From assembly GCA_002849045.2 (NCBI GenBank), contig NCRO01000018.1, forward strand, positions 1 through 5,007: DNA of 5,007 nucleotides, in the 5' to 3' direction. Shown here one piece after another: positions 1 to 5,007 of this stretch. Under the pieces are notes generated by a model that was not told the origin of the DNA, searched no databases, and was given only the letters and a program-made list of their open reading frames with translations. The DNA comes from Candidatus Sediminicultor secundus. GTDB lineage: Bacteria > Atribacterota > JS1 > SB-45 > 34-128. A program made the translations under genes and the position numbers. The stretch's first letter is position 1, and every line of letters begins with the position of its first letter.

Positions 1-33
1 AAATAAAATCAGATGTGAAAGGATGCTAACTAA

Positions 34-441
34 ATGAAGAGAAGAAAATATATCTATATCATAATTTTTTTAGTACTTTTAGCTATCGCCTTTGGTTTTA
101 AAAAGGTATCTAATAACACTGAAACTAGTTTAACTCAAGAAGATGTAACAACCGATGAGGTTAAAGTGACCTTTGTAGAGCTTGGTTCAGTTAAGTGTAT
201 CCCTTGTAAAAAGATGCAGCCAATTATGAAAGAAATTGAAGAAGAATATAAAGGACAGGTAAAAGTGGTTTTTTATGATGTATGGACTGCTGAAGGGAAA
301 CCTTATATAAAGGAATTTAGCATTAGAGCAATTCCCACACAGGTCTTTCTTGATAAAGATGGAAAAGAATATTTTAGACATCAAGGCTTTTTTTCTAAGG
401 ATAAATTAGTTGAAGTATTAAAAATGCAGGGAGTTAAGTAA
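34..441 (+). CDS. Membrane-anchored thioredoxin-like protein (CIPC active site)
   Basis: The product (135 residues) is a small thioredoxin-fold protein, probably tethered to the outer face of the membrane. Residues 1-5 are basic (MKRRK) and residues about 6-22 are strongly hydrophobic, which reads as a signal anchor with the rest outside; there is no lipobox cysteine. The thioredoxin domain runs from about residue 43 to 133. It has a CxxC redox pair, C55-I-P-C58, and the cis-proline loop at A99-I-P101-T. The usual Trp before the first Cys and the Gly of CGPC are absent, so this is a divergent clade. The ATG is preceded by AAAGGA at 18-23, and an in-frame stop at 31-33 rules out an earlier start. 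The stop shares one base with the next gene, a CcdA homologue, which is the expected electron donor. Inferred role: extracytoplasmic thiol-disulfide exchange linked to arsenic handling. Its actual substrate cannot be told from sequence. Confidence 0.88.
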   Translation: MKRRKYIYIIIFLVLLAIAFGFKKVSNNTETSLTQEDVTTDEVKVTFVELGSVKCIPCKKMQPIMKEIEEEYKGQVKVVFYDVWTAEGKPYIKEFSIRAIPTQVFLDKDGKEYFRHQGFFSKDKLVEVLKMQGVK

Positions 442-1142
442 TGATAACCACTATTTTTGAGTGGCTTTCTAATTCAATTCAATTAAACCCTATTTTAGCT
501 ATAACCGCTTCTCTCATCTGGGGAATACTAAGCATATTATTAAGTCCCTGTCATTTGGCCAGCATTCCTTTAATCATAGCCTTTATTGGCGAACAAGGTA
601 AGATGTCAACCAAAAGAGCTTTTTGGCTGGCAACGTTTTTTTCTCTGGGTATTTTAGCAACTATTACTGTTATCGGTCTTATTACCGGGCTTTTAGGTCG
701 CATGCTTGGTGATATCGGTTCTTACGGAAATTATATAGTGGCAGTAATCTTTTTTGTAATAGGCTTACATCTTTTAGAAATCATTCAATTGCCTTTTCTG
801 GGAAAAACCAATCAACCGTCTTTCCAAAAAAAAGGATTGTTGGCTGCTTTTGGATTAGGCCTTATTTTTGGTATTGCCCTTGGCCCCTGTACCTTTGCTT
901 ATATGGCACCTATGCTGAGTATTGCATTTACGGTTTCCGTAACTCAATTTTTCTATGGAGCTGCACTTCTTTTTGCTTACGGTATTGGTCATTGTTCAAT
1001 AATAGTTTTAGCCGGCACCTTTACAGAAGTTGTTCAAAGGTATTTGAATTGGAACGAAAAATCTAAAGGCACAGTTTTAGTTAAAAAAATATGTGGTGTT
1101 CTAATAATTTTAGGCGGGATGTATTTAATTTGGAATATTTGA
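441..1142 (+). CDS. CcdA/DsbD-type membrane thiol electron carrier
   Basis: This 233-residue protein is hydrophobic nearly throughout, with about six membrane segments, the size and pattern of CcdA (cytochrome c biogenesis protein, DsbD beta-domain family). Such proteins carry electrons from cytoplasmic thioredoxin across the membrane to an outside thioredoxin-like partner. The two expected intramembrane cysteines are present in repeated contexts, S36-P-C37-H and G148-P-C150-T. A third membrane cysteine lies in G181-I-G-H-C185. The proline that often follows in CxxP is missing from both main motifs, so the protein belongs to a side branch rather than to the classic cytochrome-c maturation CcdA. 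GGGAG at 429-433 lies 7 bases before the ATG, and the start overlaps the previous stop by one base (TAATG), which implies translational coupling. Its neighbours are the thioredoxin-like protein and Acr3. No haem-lyase or cytochrome gene is nearby, so a role in the arsenic operon is more likely than cytochrome maturation. Confidence 0.88.
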   Translation: MITTIFEWLSNSIQLNPILAITASLIWGILSILLSPCHLASIPLIIAFIGEQGKMSTKRAFWLATFFSLGILATITVIGLITGLLGRMLGDIGSYGNYIVAVIFFVIGLHLLEIIQLPFLGKTNQPSFQKKGLLAAFGLGLIFGIALGPCTFAYMAPMLSIAFTVSVTQFFYGAALLFAYGIGHCSIIVLAGTFTEVVQRYLNWNEKSKGTVLVKKICGVLIILGGMYLIWNI

Positions 1143-1155
1143 AAGGAGATTAACT

Positions 1156-2319
1156 ATGGTTAAAGAAAAAAATGGAGGCCTAAATGTTTTTGAAAAATAT
1201 CTAACGGTATGGGTCTTGTTATGTATTATTATTGGAATTATTTTTGGCAAGGTTATTCCCGGGTTAGCAAAATATCTTGATGGATTAGCAATTTATATTG
1301 GCGATGCGCCGGTTGTCTCTATCCCGATTGCAATCTGCTTATTTTTTATGATGTATCCGATTATGGTAAAGATTGACTTTGGAGAAGTGTTAAAAGCAGG
1401 AAAATCTATTAAACCAGTTGGACTGACTTTATTTGCTAACTGGGCAATAAAACCTTTTACCATGTATGCTATATCTATCTTTTTTTTAGGTTTTCTTTTT
1501 AAAAATTTTATTGGGGGTGAGGCAATAGATTTAGTAAAACTTCCACCCGGAGCAGATTGGGCAGTGGGAACAATTCATGGGGCTGGAACTGTAGTGATAA
1601 ACAATGGGATGAAATTGCTCGAAATTCCTCTGTGGAGAAGTTTTCTTGCCGGAACTATCTTATTAGGCATTGCTCCCTGTACAGCAATGGTCTTAGTTTG
1701 GGGTTTCTTAGCGAAAGGTAACGATGGACACACATTGGTTATGGTAGCAATAAATTCTCTAACTATGCTCTTTCTTTATGGGCCACTTGGTGGATTCTTA
1801 CTTGGCGTAGGAAGATTACCCGTTCCCTGGCAAGCACTATTACTTTCTATAAGCATTTATGTTGCCCTGCCCTTAGTGGCAGGTTATTTATCCAGAAAAT
1901 GGATAATAAAGGCAAAGGGCGAAAAATGGTTTAAAGAGAATTTTTTACATTTGCTTACCCCAGTATCAATTATTGCCCTTTTATTTACTCTAATCTTACT
2001 TTTTTCCTTTAAAGGTGAGATTATTTTAACCAAACCTTTAACCATACTATGGATAGCTATTCCACTTTTTATTCAAACCAACCTTATTTTTTTCCTCACC
2101 TATGGATTAGCAAAACTATTGAAACTTAATTACGAAGATGCAGCTCCTTCTGCACTGATAGGAGCAAGTAATCATTTCGAGGTAGCCATAGCAACTGCAA
2201 TAATGGTTTTTGGTATATCTTCTGGTGCTGCCTTAGCAACAGTGGTAGGAGTTTTAATCGAAGTCCCGGTAATGTTAATGCTTGTTTCGGTCTGTAAAAG
2301 AACGCGTCATTTCTTTTAA
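1156..2319 (+). CDS. acr3: Acr3-family arsenite efflux permease
   Basis: The product (387 residues) is a polytopic inner-membrane protein of the Acr3 family (BASS/SBF-like superfamily), which exports As(III), sometimes Sb(III), using the proton-motive force. The two family hallmarks are present: G171-I-A-P-C175-T-A-M in a membrane helix, matching the Cys required for transport in studied Acr3 proteins, and S338-N-H-F-E342 in a late helix, matching the conserved acidic residue. Ten hydrophobic segments can be drawn. The protein is somewhat longer than typical members (about 350-360 residues). Most of the extra length is a loop at residues about 117-160, between the third and fourth helices, rich in Gly and containing L129-P-P-G. 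AGGAG at 1144-1148 lies 7 bases before the ATG, and the gene starts 13 bases after ccdA ends, so they share an operon. Neither an ArsR regulator nor an ArsC arsenate reductase is in view. Family assignment is firm; metalloid specificity is inferred. Confidence 0.93.
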   Translation: MVKEKNGGLNVFEKYLTVWVLLCIIIGIIFGKVIPGLAKYLDGLAIYIGDAPVVSIPIAICLFFMMYPIMVKIDFGEVLKAGKSIKPVGLTLFANWAIKPFTMYAISIFFLGFLFKNFIGGEAIDLVKLPPGADWAVGTIHGAGTVVINNGMKLLEIPLWRSFLAGTILLGIAPCTAMVLVWGFLAKGNDGHTLVMVAINSLTMLFLYGPLGGFLLGVGRLPVPWQALLLSISIYVALPLVAGYLSRKWIIKAKGEKWFKENFLHLLTPVSIIALLFTLILLFSFKGEIILTKPLTILWIAIPLFIQTNLIFFLTYGLAKLLKLNYEDAAPSALIGASNHFEVAIATAIMVFGISSGAALATVVGVLIEVPVMLMLVSVCKRTRHFF

Positions 2320-2383
2320 TTAAACCTTGACATATTCTAGAAAAGGAGATGGAATAATAAAAATAACGATAATAAAGCTGTTA
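2320..2383. other. Short convergent spacer after acr3, orphan Shine-Dalgarno
   Basis: This stretch separates the acr3 stop from the 3' end of the oppositely oriented tRNA. It contains AAAAGGAGAT at 2341-2350, which resembles the ribosome binding site in front of acr3. The only ATG next to it (2349-2351) meets a stop after one codon. An 8-base palindrome TTCTAGAA lies at 2335-2342. I see no GC-rich stem with a T-run, so termination of either the arsenic operon or the tRNA transcript is not explained by an obvious intrinsic terminator. Confidence 0.4.
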
Positions 2384-2461
<78 letters not shown>

Positions 2462-2500
2462 AAAGATATAAGACATACTGTTACTATTCTATAATATTAA

Positions 2501-2509
2501 ATTATATCA
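2501..2509 (-). promoter_or_regulatory. Extended -10 promoter for tRNA-Pro
   Basis: On the minus strand the sequence reads TGATATAAT, a perfect TATAAT preceded by the TGn extension. Transcription would start near 2494, leaving a leader of about 30 bases before the tRNA 5' end. No good -35 hexamer sits 16-18 bases upstream, which is tolerable for an extended -10 element. The call rests on sequence match and position only. Confidence 0.5.
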
Positions 2510-2680
2510 TAACCATCTATTCGGGGCTACTAATTTATTCGTATTGGGTATCGCGTTAAGAAAGATAAAGAAAATAAATTAAGGATAATAAGAGAAAAGA
2601 CTCAAGCATAACTTTTCGTCTAAGCACCCCGCTAAAGTTTACAGTAAATTTTCATTTTGTCTTTATTTAGTATAGTTATT
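2510..2680. other. Gene-free AT-rich spacer between bioY and tRNA-Pro
   Basis: No reading frame of useful length with a ribosome binding site is visible on either strand. Two weak hairpins exist. AAAGTTTA-CAG-TAAATTTT at 2634-2652 is AT-only apart from one G-T pair. On the minus strand GAAAAG pairs with CTTTTC across a 12-base loop (about 2593-2616) and is followed by a pyrimidine-rich tract. The second lies downstream of bioY in the right direction to end its transcript, but it is too weak to call a terminator. A small GC-rich island (GCACCCCGC near 2624-2632) stands out from its surroundings without explanation. Confidence 0.4.
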
Positions 2681-3208
2681 TTATTTGATTATTAATTTTA
2701 ATTTGCTGGCAATGAAGGAAGCAGCAATTATTTTACAAATATCACCGGGTAAAAAAGGTAACATCCCTACCATTAGAGCTTTCTTTACTCCTATGCCTGT
2801 AACTAAAGATAGTTGAGTTATACCGGTTATATAAATAATTACCATTCCAGATAAACCGGCCAAGAAATAATAAAAAAAATTCTTTTCTTTTTTTAACTCT
2901 ATTATCTTCCCAATAATATAAGCGGAAATTATAAATCCAAATAAAAATCCCCCGGTTGGTCCAAATAAAATGCCTATCCCAGCTTTAAAACCGGCAAAAA
3001 CTGGTAGGCCTATAACTCCCAACATTACATAAATTATCTGGCTTGATGCTCCCATAACACTTCCCAGAGTCATAGCAGCCAAAAGAGTAAATAAAGTCTG
3101 TAAAGTAAGAGGGACAGGATAAAGGGGAATGGAAATAAATGCACCCACTGCAGTTAAAGCAGCAAATAAAGAGATTAAAGTCATCTGACGAATATTTATT
3201 TTTAACAC
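2681..3208 (-). CDS. bioY: BioY, biotin-specific S-component of an ECF transporter
   Basis: BioY is the membrane substrate-binding subunit of the energy-coupling-factor biotin importer. It binds biotin with high affinity and works with the shared EcfT/EcfA modules, which are not encoded here. The 175 residues form about six hydrophobic helices, normal for the family. Family motifs are clear: P31-V-P-L-T-L-Q-T in the first third, G67-L-P-V-F and G83-P-T-G-G-F in the middle, and the late G155-D156-I-C-K159 containing the conserved Asp and Lys. Translation starts at GTG (3206-3208). A strong GGAGGAG lies on the coding strand at 3215-3221, 6 bases upstream, while the next Met codon (residue 9) has no such site. 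The gene follows birA on the same strand after 77 bases that contain its own promoter and a BirA operator, so it should be repressed when biotin is plentiful. Confidence 0.95.
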   Translation of the reverse strand: MLKINIRQMTLISLFAALTAVGAFISIPLYPVPLTLQTLFTLLAAMTLGSVMGASSQIIYVMLGVIGLPVFAGFKAGIGILFGPTGGFLFGFIISAYIIGKIIELKKEKNFFYYFLAGLSGMVIIYITGITQLSLVTGIGVKKALMVGMLPFLPGDICKIIAASFIASKLKLIIK

Positions 3209-3214
3209 TTTTAA

Positions 3215-3221
3215 CTCCTCC
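3215..3221 (-). promoter_or_regulatory. bioY ribosome binding site fixing a GTG start
   Basis: GGAGGAG on the minus strand lies 6 bases before GTG at 3206-3208. This near-perfect Shine-Dalgarno match at ideal spacing decides the non-ATG start of bioY. Confidence 0.8.
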
Positions 3222-3234
3222 GATTTTCTAATTT

Positions 3235-3274
3235 ATTATTGTTAACCAATAAAATATCTCAAGTTAACGATAAT
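3235..3274. promoter_or_regulatory. BirA (biotin repressor) operator upstream of bioY
   Basis: Two inverted half-sites are seen: TTGTTAACC at 3239-3247 and AGTTAACGA at 3262-3270, which reads TCGTTAACT on the other strand. They are separated by 14 bases. The flanks extend the dyad: ATTA precedes each half, so 11 of 13 positions match between arms. This closely fits the known BirA operator, TTGTnAACC and its inverse separated by about 14-16 bases. One arm lies between the -35 and -10 boxes of the bioY promoter and the other covers the expected start point, so bound BirA dimer would block polymerase. The gene for BirA itself is immediately upstream. Confidence 0.87.
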
Positions 3275-3279
3275 GTCAA
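3251..3279 (-). promoter_or_regulatory. Sigma-70/sigma-A promoter of bioY
   Basis: On the minus strand a perfect TTGACA (3274-3279) is followed after exactly 17 bases by TATTTT (3251-3256), a fair -10 box. The start point would fall near 3244, giving a leader of about 35 bases before the GTG. The -35 box begins only a few bases after the birA stop codon. No terminator separates birA from bioY, so readthrough from the upstream operon may add to this promoter. Confidence 0.72.
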
Positions 3280-3285
3280 AAAAAT

Positions 3286-4248
3286 TTAAATGATAGTTCC
3301 GGAAATTATTTCCGCCAGTTCGCTATCTTCTTTTTTTAAAATCAGGGCTCCTTCTTCGTTTATATCTACCGCTTCTCCCGTAATAATTTTCTCTCCTGTA
3401 TCTACTCTTATCCTTCTTCCCAGAGTATGGGAATATAGTTTCCATTCCTTCAAGATAGAAGAAAATTCTCTTCTTTTTAATATTTCGTAATACTTTTCAA
3501 ATTCCTGTAAAAAAATCTGTACTAACTTAACTCGTAAAACCTCTTTGCCTGAAGCTTCTTTTAAAGAAATTGTATTCTCTTGAATATTTTCAGGAAACTC
3601 CCGATGACCTATATTCACATTTATACCTATTCCCACTACTACCCAGTTTATTATATCTAACTCGGCACTCATTTCAGTTAGTATTCCACATACTTTTTTC
3701 TCACTTATTAATATATCATTGGGCCATTTTATTTGAGATTCAATTTGAGTGCATACCTTGATAGCCTTTACTACCGCTACTGCAGTCATCAAAGTTATTC
3801 GAGATATATAAGAAGGAGAAAGTTGAGGATATAATATTATGGAAAGCCAGATACCTCCGGCAGGTGAGAACCATTCCCGGCCTAATCTCCCCTTTCCTGC
3901 ACTCTGCCTTTCAGTAATAATTAATGTACCTCCGTCTATCCTCTCTGCTCTATGTAAGGCTTTCTCTTTAGCCATTATATTGGTAGATTTTAATTCGGGG
4001 AAATAGTATATTTCTTTGCCGACATAGCTTGTGGATAATCCCCTTTGAATTTCTTGGGGAAGTAAAAGGTCAGGGCGAGAAACCAGGCAGTAACCCAGAT
4101 TTTGGTCGGATGTTATTTTATACCCCATGTCCTTTAGTTTTTGTATCTGTTTCCAAACTGCCACCCGGGAGATACCTAATTTTTGGGCCAGAACTTCACC
4201 TGAAACGTATTCTTTTTCCCTTAAAAATTTTAATATATCACCTACCAT
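3286..4248 (-). CDS. birA: BirA, bifunctional biotin-protein ligase and biotin repressor
   Basis: The enzyme makes biotinyl-5'-AMP from biotin and ATP and transfers biotin to a lysine of carboxylase carrier domains; the same protein represses biotin genes. At 320 residues it has the full class II length. Residues about 3-58 form a winged helix-turn-helix (L24-G-I-S-R-V-A-V-W typical of the recognition region), so DNA binding is expected. The catalytic domain shows the adenylate-binding loop A117-G-K-G-R-L-G-R124, K174-W-P-N-D178, the catalytic-lysine segment K185-V-C-G-I-L, and G206-I-G-I-N. An SH3-like C-terminal domain covers about 272-320. The ATG has AAGGAA 8 bases upstream and starts 24 bases after the flavodoxin-like gene, so these are probably co-transcribed. 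The operator before bioY is its evident target. No apo-carboxylase is in the window. Confidence 0.96.
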   Translation of the reverse strand: MVGDILKFLREKEYVSGEVLAQKLGISRVAVWKQIQKLKDMGYKITSDQNLGYCLVSRPDLLLPQEIQRGLSTSYVGKEIYYFPELKSTNIMAKEKALHRAERIDGGTLIITERQSAGKGRLGREWFSPAGGIWLSIILYPQLSPSYISRITLMTAVAVVKAIKVCTQIESQIKWPNDILISEKKVCGILTEMSAELDIINWVVVGIGINVNIGHREFPENIQENTISLKEASGKEVLRVKLVQIFLQEFEKYYEILKRREFSSILKEWKLYSHTLGRRIRVDTGEKIITGEAVDINEEGALILKKEDSELAEIISGTII

Positions 4249-4272
4249 CTTTTATTTCCTTCCCCATTCGCA

Positions 4273-4680
4273 TTATTTTAAACGGGAGGCTAATAGCTCG
4301 CTGTCTTTATCTATATCCCTAATCTGCTTGAAATCTATTATAAAAGAACCCTTACTCTCCAATAAACTCATTAAATTCTTTAAGGTTTTATCGTTTCCCA
4401 TGAACCATGGAATGATAAAAGCAATAGTCTTTTTTCTTTCCAATCCAGTACACCGTTTCATATAATTGATTAATTCAGAAGGTAATTTACCTTTAAACAT
4501 ACTTGAAACCGGGCAGCCCACCAGAACAAATTCATAAGGCAATAAATTACAATTAACTATTCCTCTTTCCGCTTTAATTACCTTTAGTTCATTTCCTTTT
4601 CTTTCGACAATAGACAATATTTTTTTTACAAATAATTCTAATTTTTTATTATCTCCAGCATAAATTAATGCTGCTCTCAA
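4273..4680 (-). CDS. Small flavodoxin-like-fold protein with degenerate FMN loop
   Basis: The product (135 residues) looks like a short flavodoxin-fold protein: a first strand (R2-A-A-L-I-Y), a helix at about 12-27, then F51-V-L-V-G-C-P-V58, which matches the G-x-P-V loop after the third strand in flavodoxin and NADPH-FMN reductase relatives. K84-T-I-A-F-I-I-P follows as the fourth strand, with a glycine-containing turn and helix after it. The phosphate-binding loop normally written S/T-x-T-G-N-T is replaced by Y7-A-G-D-N-K, so FMN binding is uncertain. The start is TTG (4678-4680), chosen because AGGAGGG sits 6 bases upstream and no in-frame ATG is near. The ribosome binding site overlaps the TAG stop of the kinase gene. 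It lies between that kinase and birA in a tight operon. Function unknown: a redox role is possible, but a non-flavin role cannot be excluded. Confidence 0.75.
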   Translation of the reverse strand: MRAALIYAGDNKKLELFVKKILSIVERKGNELKVIKAERGIVNCNLLPYEFVLVGCPVSSMFKGKLPSELINYMKRCTGLERKKTIAFIIPWFMGNDKTLKNLMSLLESKGSFIIDFKQIRDIDKDSELLASRLK

Positions 4681-4685
4681 AATAT

Positions 4686-4692
4686 TCCCTCC
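4686..4692 (-). promoter_or_regulatory. Ribosome binding site fixing a TTG start
   Basis: On the minus strand the AGGAGGG overlaps the TAG stop of the upstream kinase gene and lies about 6 bases before TTG at 4678-4680. Its strength and spacing are the reason for choosing this rare start codon. The overlap also suggests translational coupling. Confidence 0.65.
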
Positions 4693-5007
4693 TAATCAAA
4701 TATTACCTTTTCTACCCCTTGTAATTTATCCAATATTTTATTGGTAATCAATTTTAGATGTTCGGGCCGCTTAACAAAATCTAAATCATCTGCCGGTACA
4801 TTTAAGATGGGGCAAATAGTAAAATTCTCTATCCACTCCTCATATAAAACATTTAACTGATTCAAATATTCCTCAGATATAGTTTTTTCATAATCTCTTC
4901 CTCGTAAAGAAATTCTTCTTAAGAGAGTGGGAACTGAAGCCTGAAGATATACAATTAAATCCGGAGGAGTAAGAAATTGGGTCATTATGTTAAATAATTC
5001 CTGGTAA
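4692..5007 (-). CDS. Deoxynucleoside kinase (dGK/dAK type), C-terminal half, cut by window edge
   Basis: This is the C-terminal part of a deoxynucleoside kinase (dNK family), which phosphorylates salvaged deoxynucleosides with ATP in the cytoplasm. The frame stays open to the window end, and the residues before the first Met (YQELFNI) fit the family, so the Met at 4983-4985 is internal and the gene begins outside. About 104 of an expected 200-220 residues are visible. Support comes from the strand P-D-L-I-V-Y-L, then R-R-I-S-L-R-G-R-D-Y-E, the lid region whose arginines grip the phosphates, and the following Y-L-N-Q-L-N-V-L-Y-E-E-W, typical of these kinases. The N-terminal Walker A loop is not in view, so activity and base preference (dG, dA or dC) cannot be judged. 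It is the first visible gene of the minus-strand run, and its TAG stop overlaps the ribosome binding site of the flavodoxin-like gene. Confidence 0.88.
   Translation of the reverse strand, partial: YQELFNIMTQFLTPPDLIVYLQASVPTLLRRISLRGRDYEKTISEEYLNQLNVLYEEWIENFTICPILNVPADDLDFVKRPEHLKLITNKILDKLQGVEKVIFD

Noticed and set aside
1..37. End of an upstream plus-strand gene
   Set aside because: Two frames are open into the window, one ending at TAA 27-29 and one at TGA 35-37 overlapping the thioredoxin ATG. Fewer than 12 codons are visible, so neither can be chosen or identified.
187..384. Minus-strand open frame inside the thioredoxin gene
   Set aside because: It is antisense to a coding region with clear thioredoxin motifs, and its translation is Phe-rich without any family signature.
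2327..2360. TTGACA at 2327-2332 on the plus strand as a promoter
   Set aside because: The hexamer at 17-base spacing (TGGAAT) is only a partial -10 match, and the region downstream is antisense to the tRNA with no gene to serve.
2634..2652. AAAGTTTA-CAG-TAAATTTT hairpin as a terminator
   Set aside because: The stem is almost pure A/T. In the bioY direction it contains a mismatch and is followed by a GC-rich stretch rather than a T-run.
3209..3285. Biotin-related riboswitch or attenuator in front of bioY
   Set aside because: The leader is only about 35 bases. The dyad has the form of a protein operator (BirA) and lies mostly upstream of the start point.
3290..4465. Several plus-strand open frames opposite birA and the flavodoxin-like gene
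   Set aside because: They lie antisense to well-recognised genes, lack convincing ribosome binding sites and read as low-complexity sequence rich in Ser, Phe and Leu.

Overview
The window is AT-rich bacterial DNA with strong Gram-positive-style ribosome binding sites (AGGAG or GGAGGAG type), GTG and TTG starts beside ATG, tightly packed operons and a tRNA gene with encoded CCA. This suits a low-GC, probably anaerobic bacterium such as a clostridium-like Firmicute or a candidate lineage like Atribacterota. No phylogenetic marker here settles the lineage.

Left part (34-2319, plus strand): a three-gene operon. A membrane-anchored, outward-facing thioredoxin-like protein overlaps by one base a CcdA-type membrane thiol-electron carrier. 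An Acr3-type arsenite efflux permease follows 13 bases later. Together they look like an arsenic-resistance unit in which a trans-membrane disulfide relay has joined the efflux pump. No ArsR or ArsC is in view; the operon start lies at or beyond the left edge.

Middle (2320-2680): a convergent intergenic zone. It holds a tRNA-Pro(CGG) gene on the minus strand, with a likely extended -10 promoter and its 3' end facing the arsenic operon. About 220 bases of AT-rich DNA follow, with only weak hairpins.

Right part (2681-5007, minus strand, read right to left): a deoxynucleoside kinase cut by the window edge, a small flavodoxin-like protein with a degenerate FMN loop, the biotin ligase/repressor birA, and the biotin transporter S-component bioY. 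The first three are closely spaced and probably co-transcribed. bioY has its own promoter, and a clear BirA-type operator dyad (TTGTTAACC-N14-AGTTAACGA) sits across that promoter. The region is therefore a compact autoregulated biotin-uptake module: BirA charged with biotinyl-AMP should shut off bioY. No biotin-synthesis gene is visible, so the cell may rely on scavenging.

I see no CRISPR array, insertion sequence or phage gene. Every gene belongs to a family I recognise. The less ordinary points are the thiol relay tied to Acr3, an extra loop in Acr3, the unusual CcdA cysteine motifs and the overlap of BirA operator with promoter.
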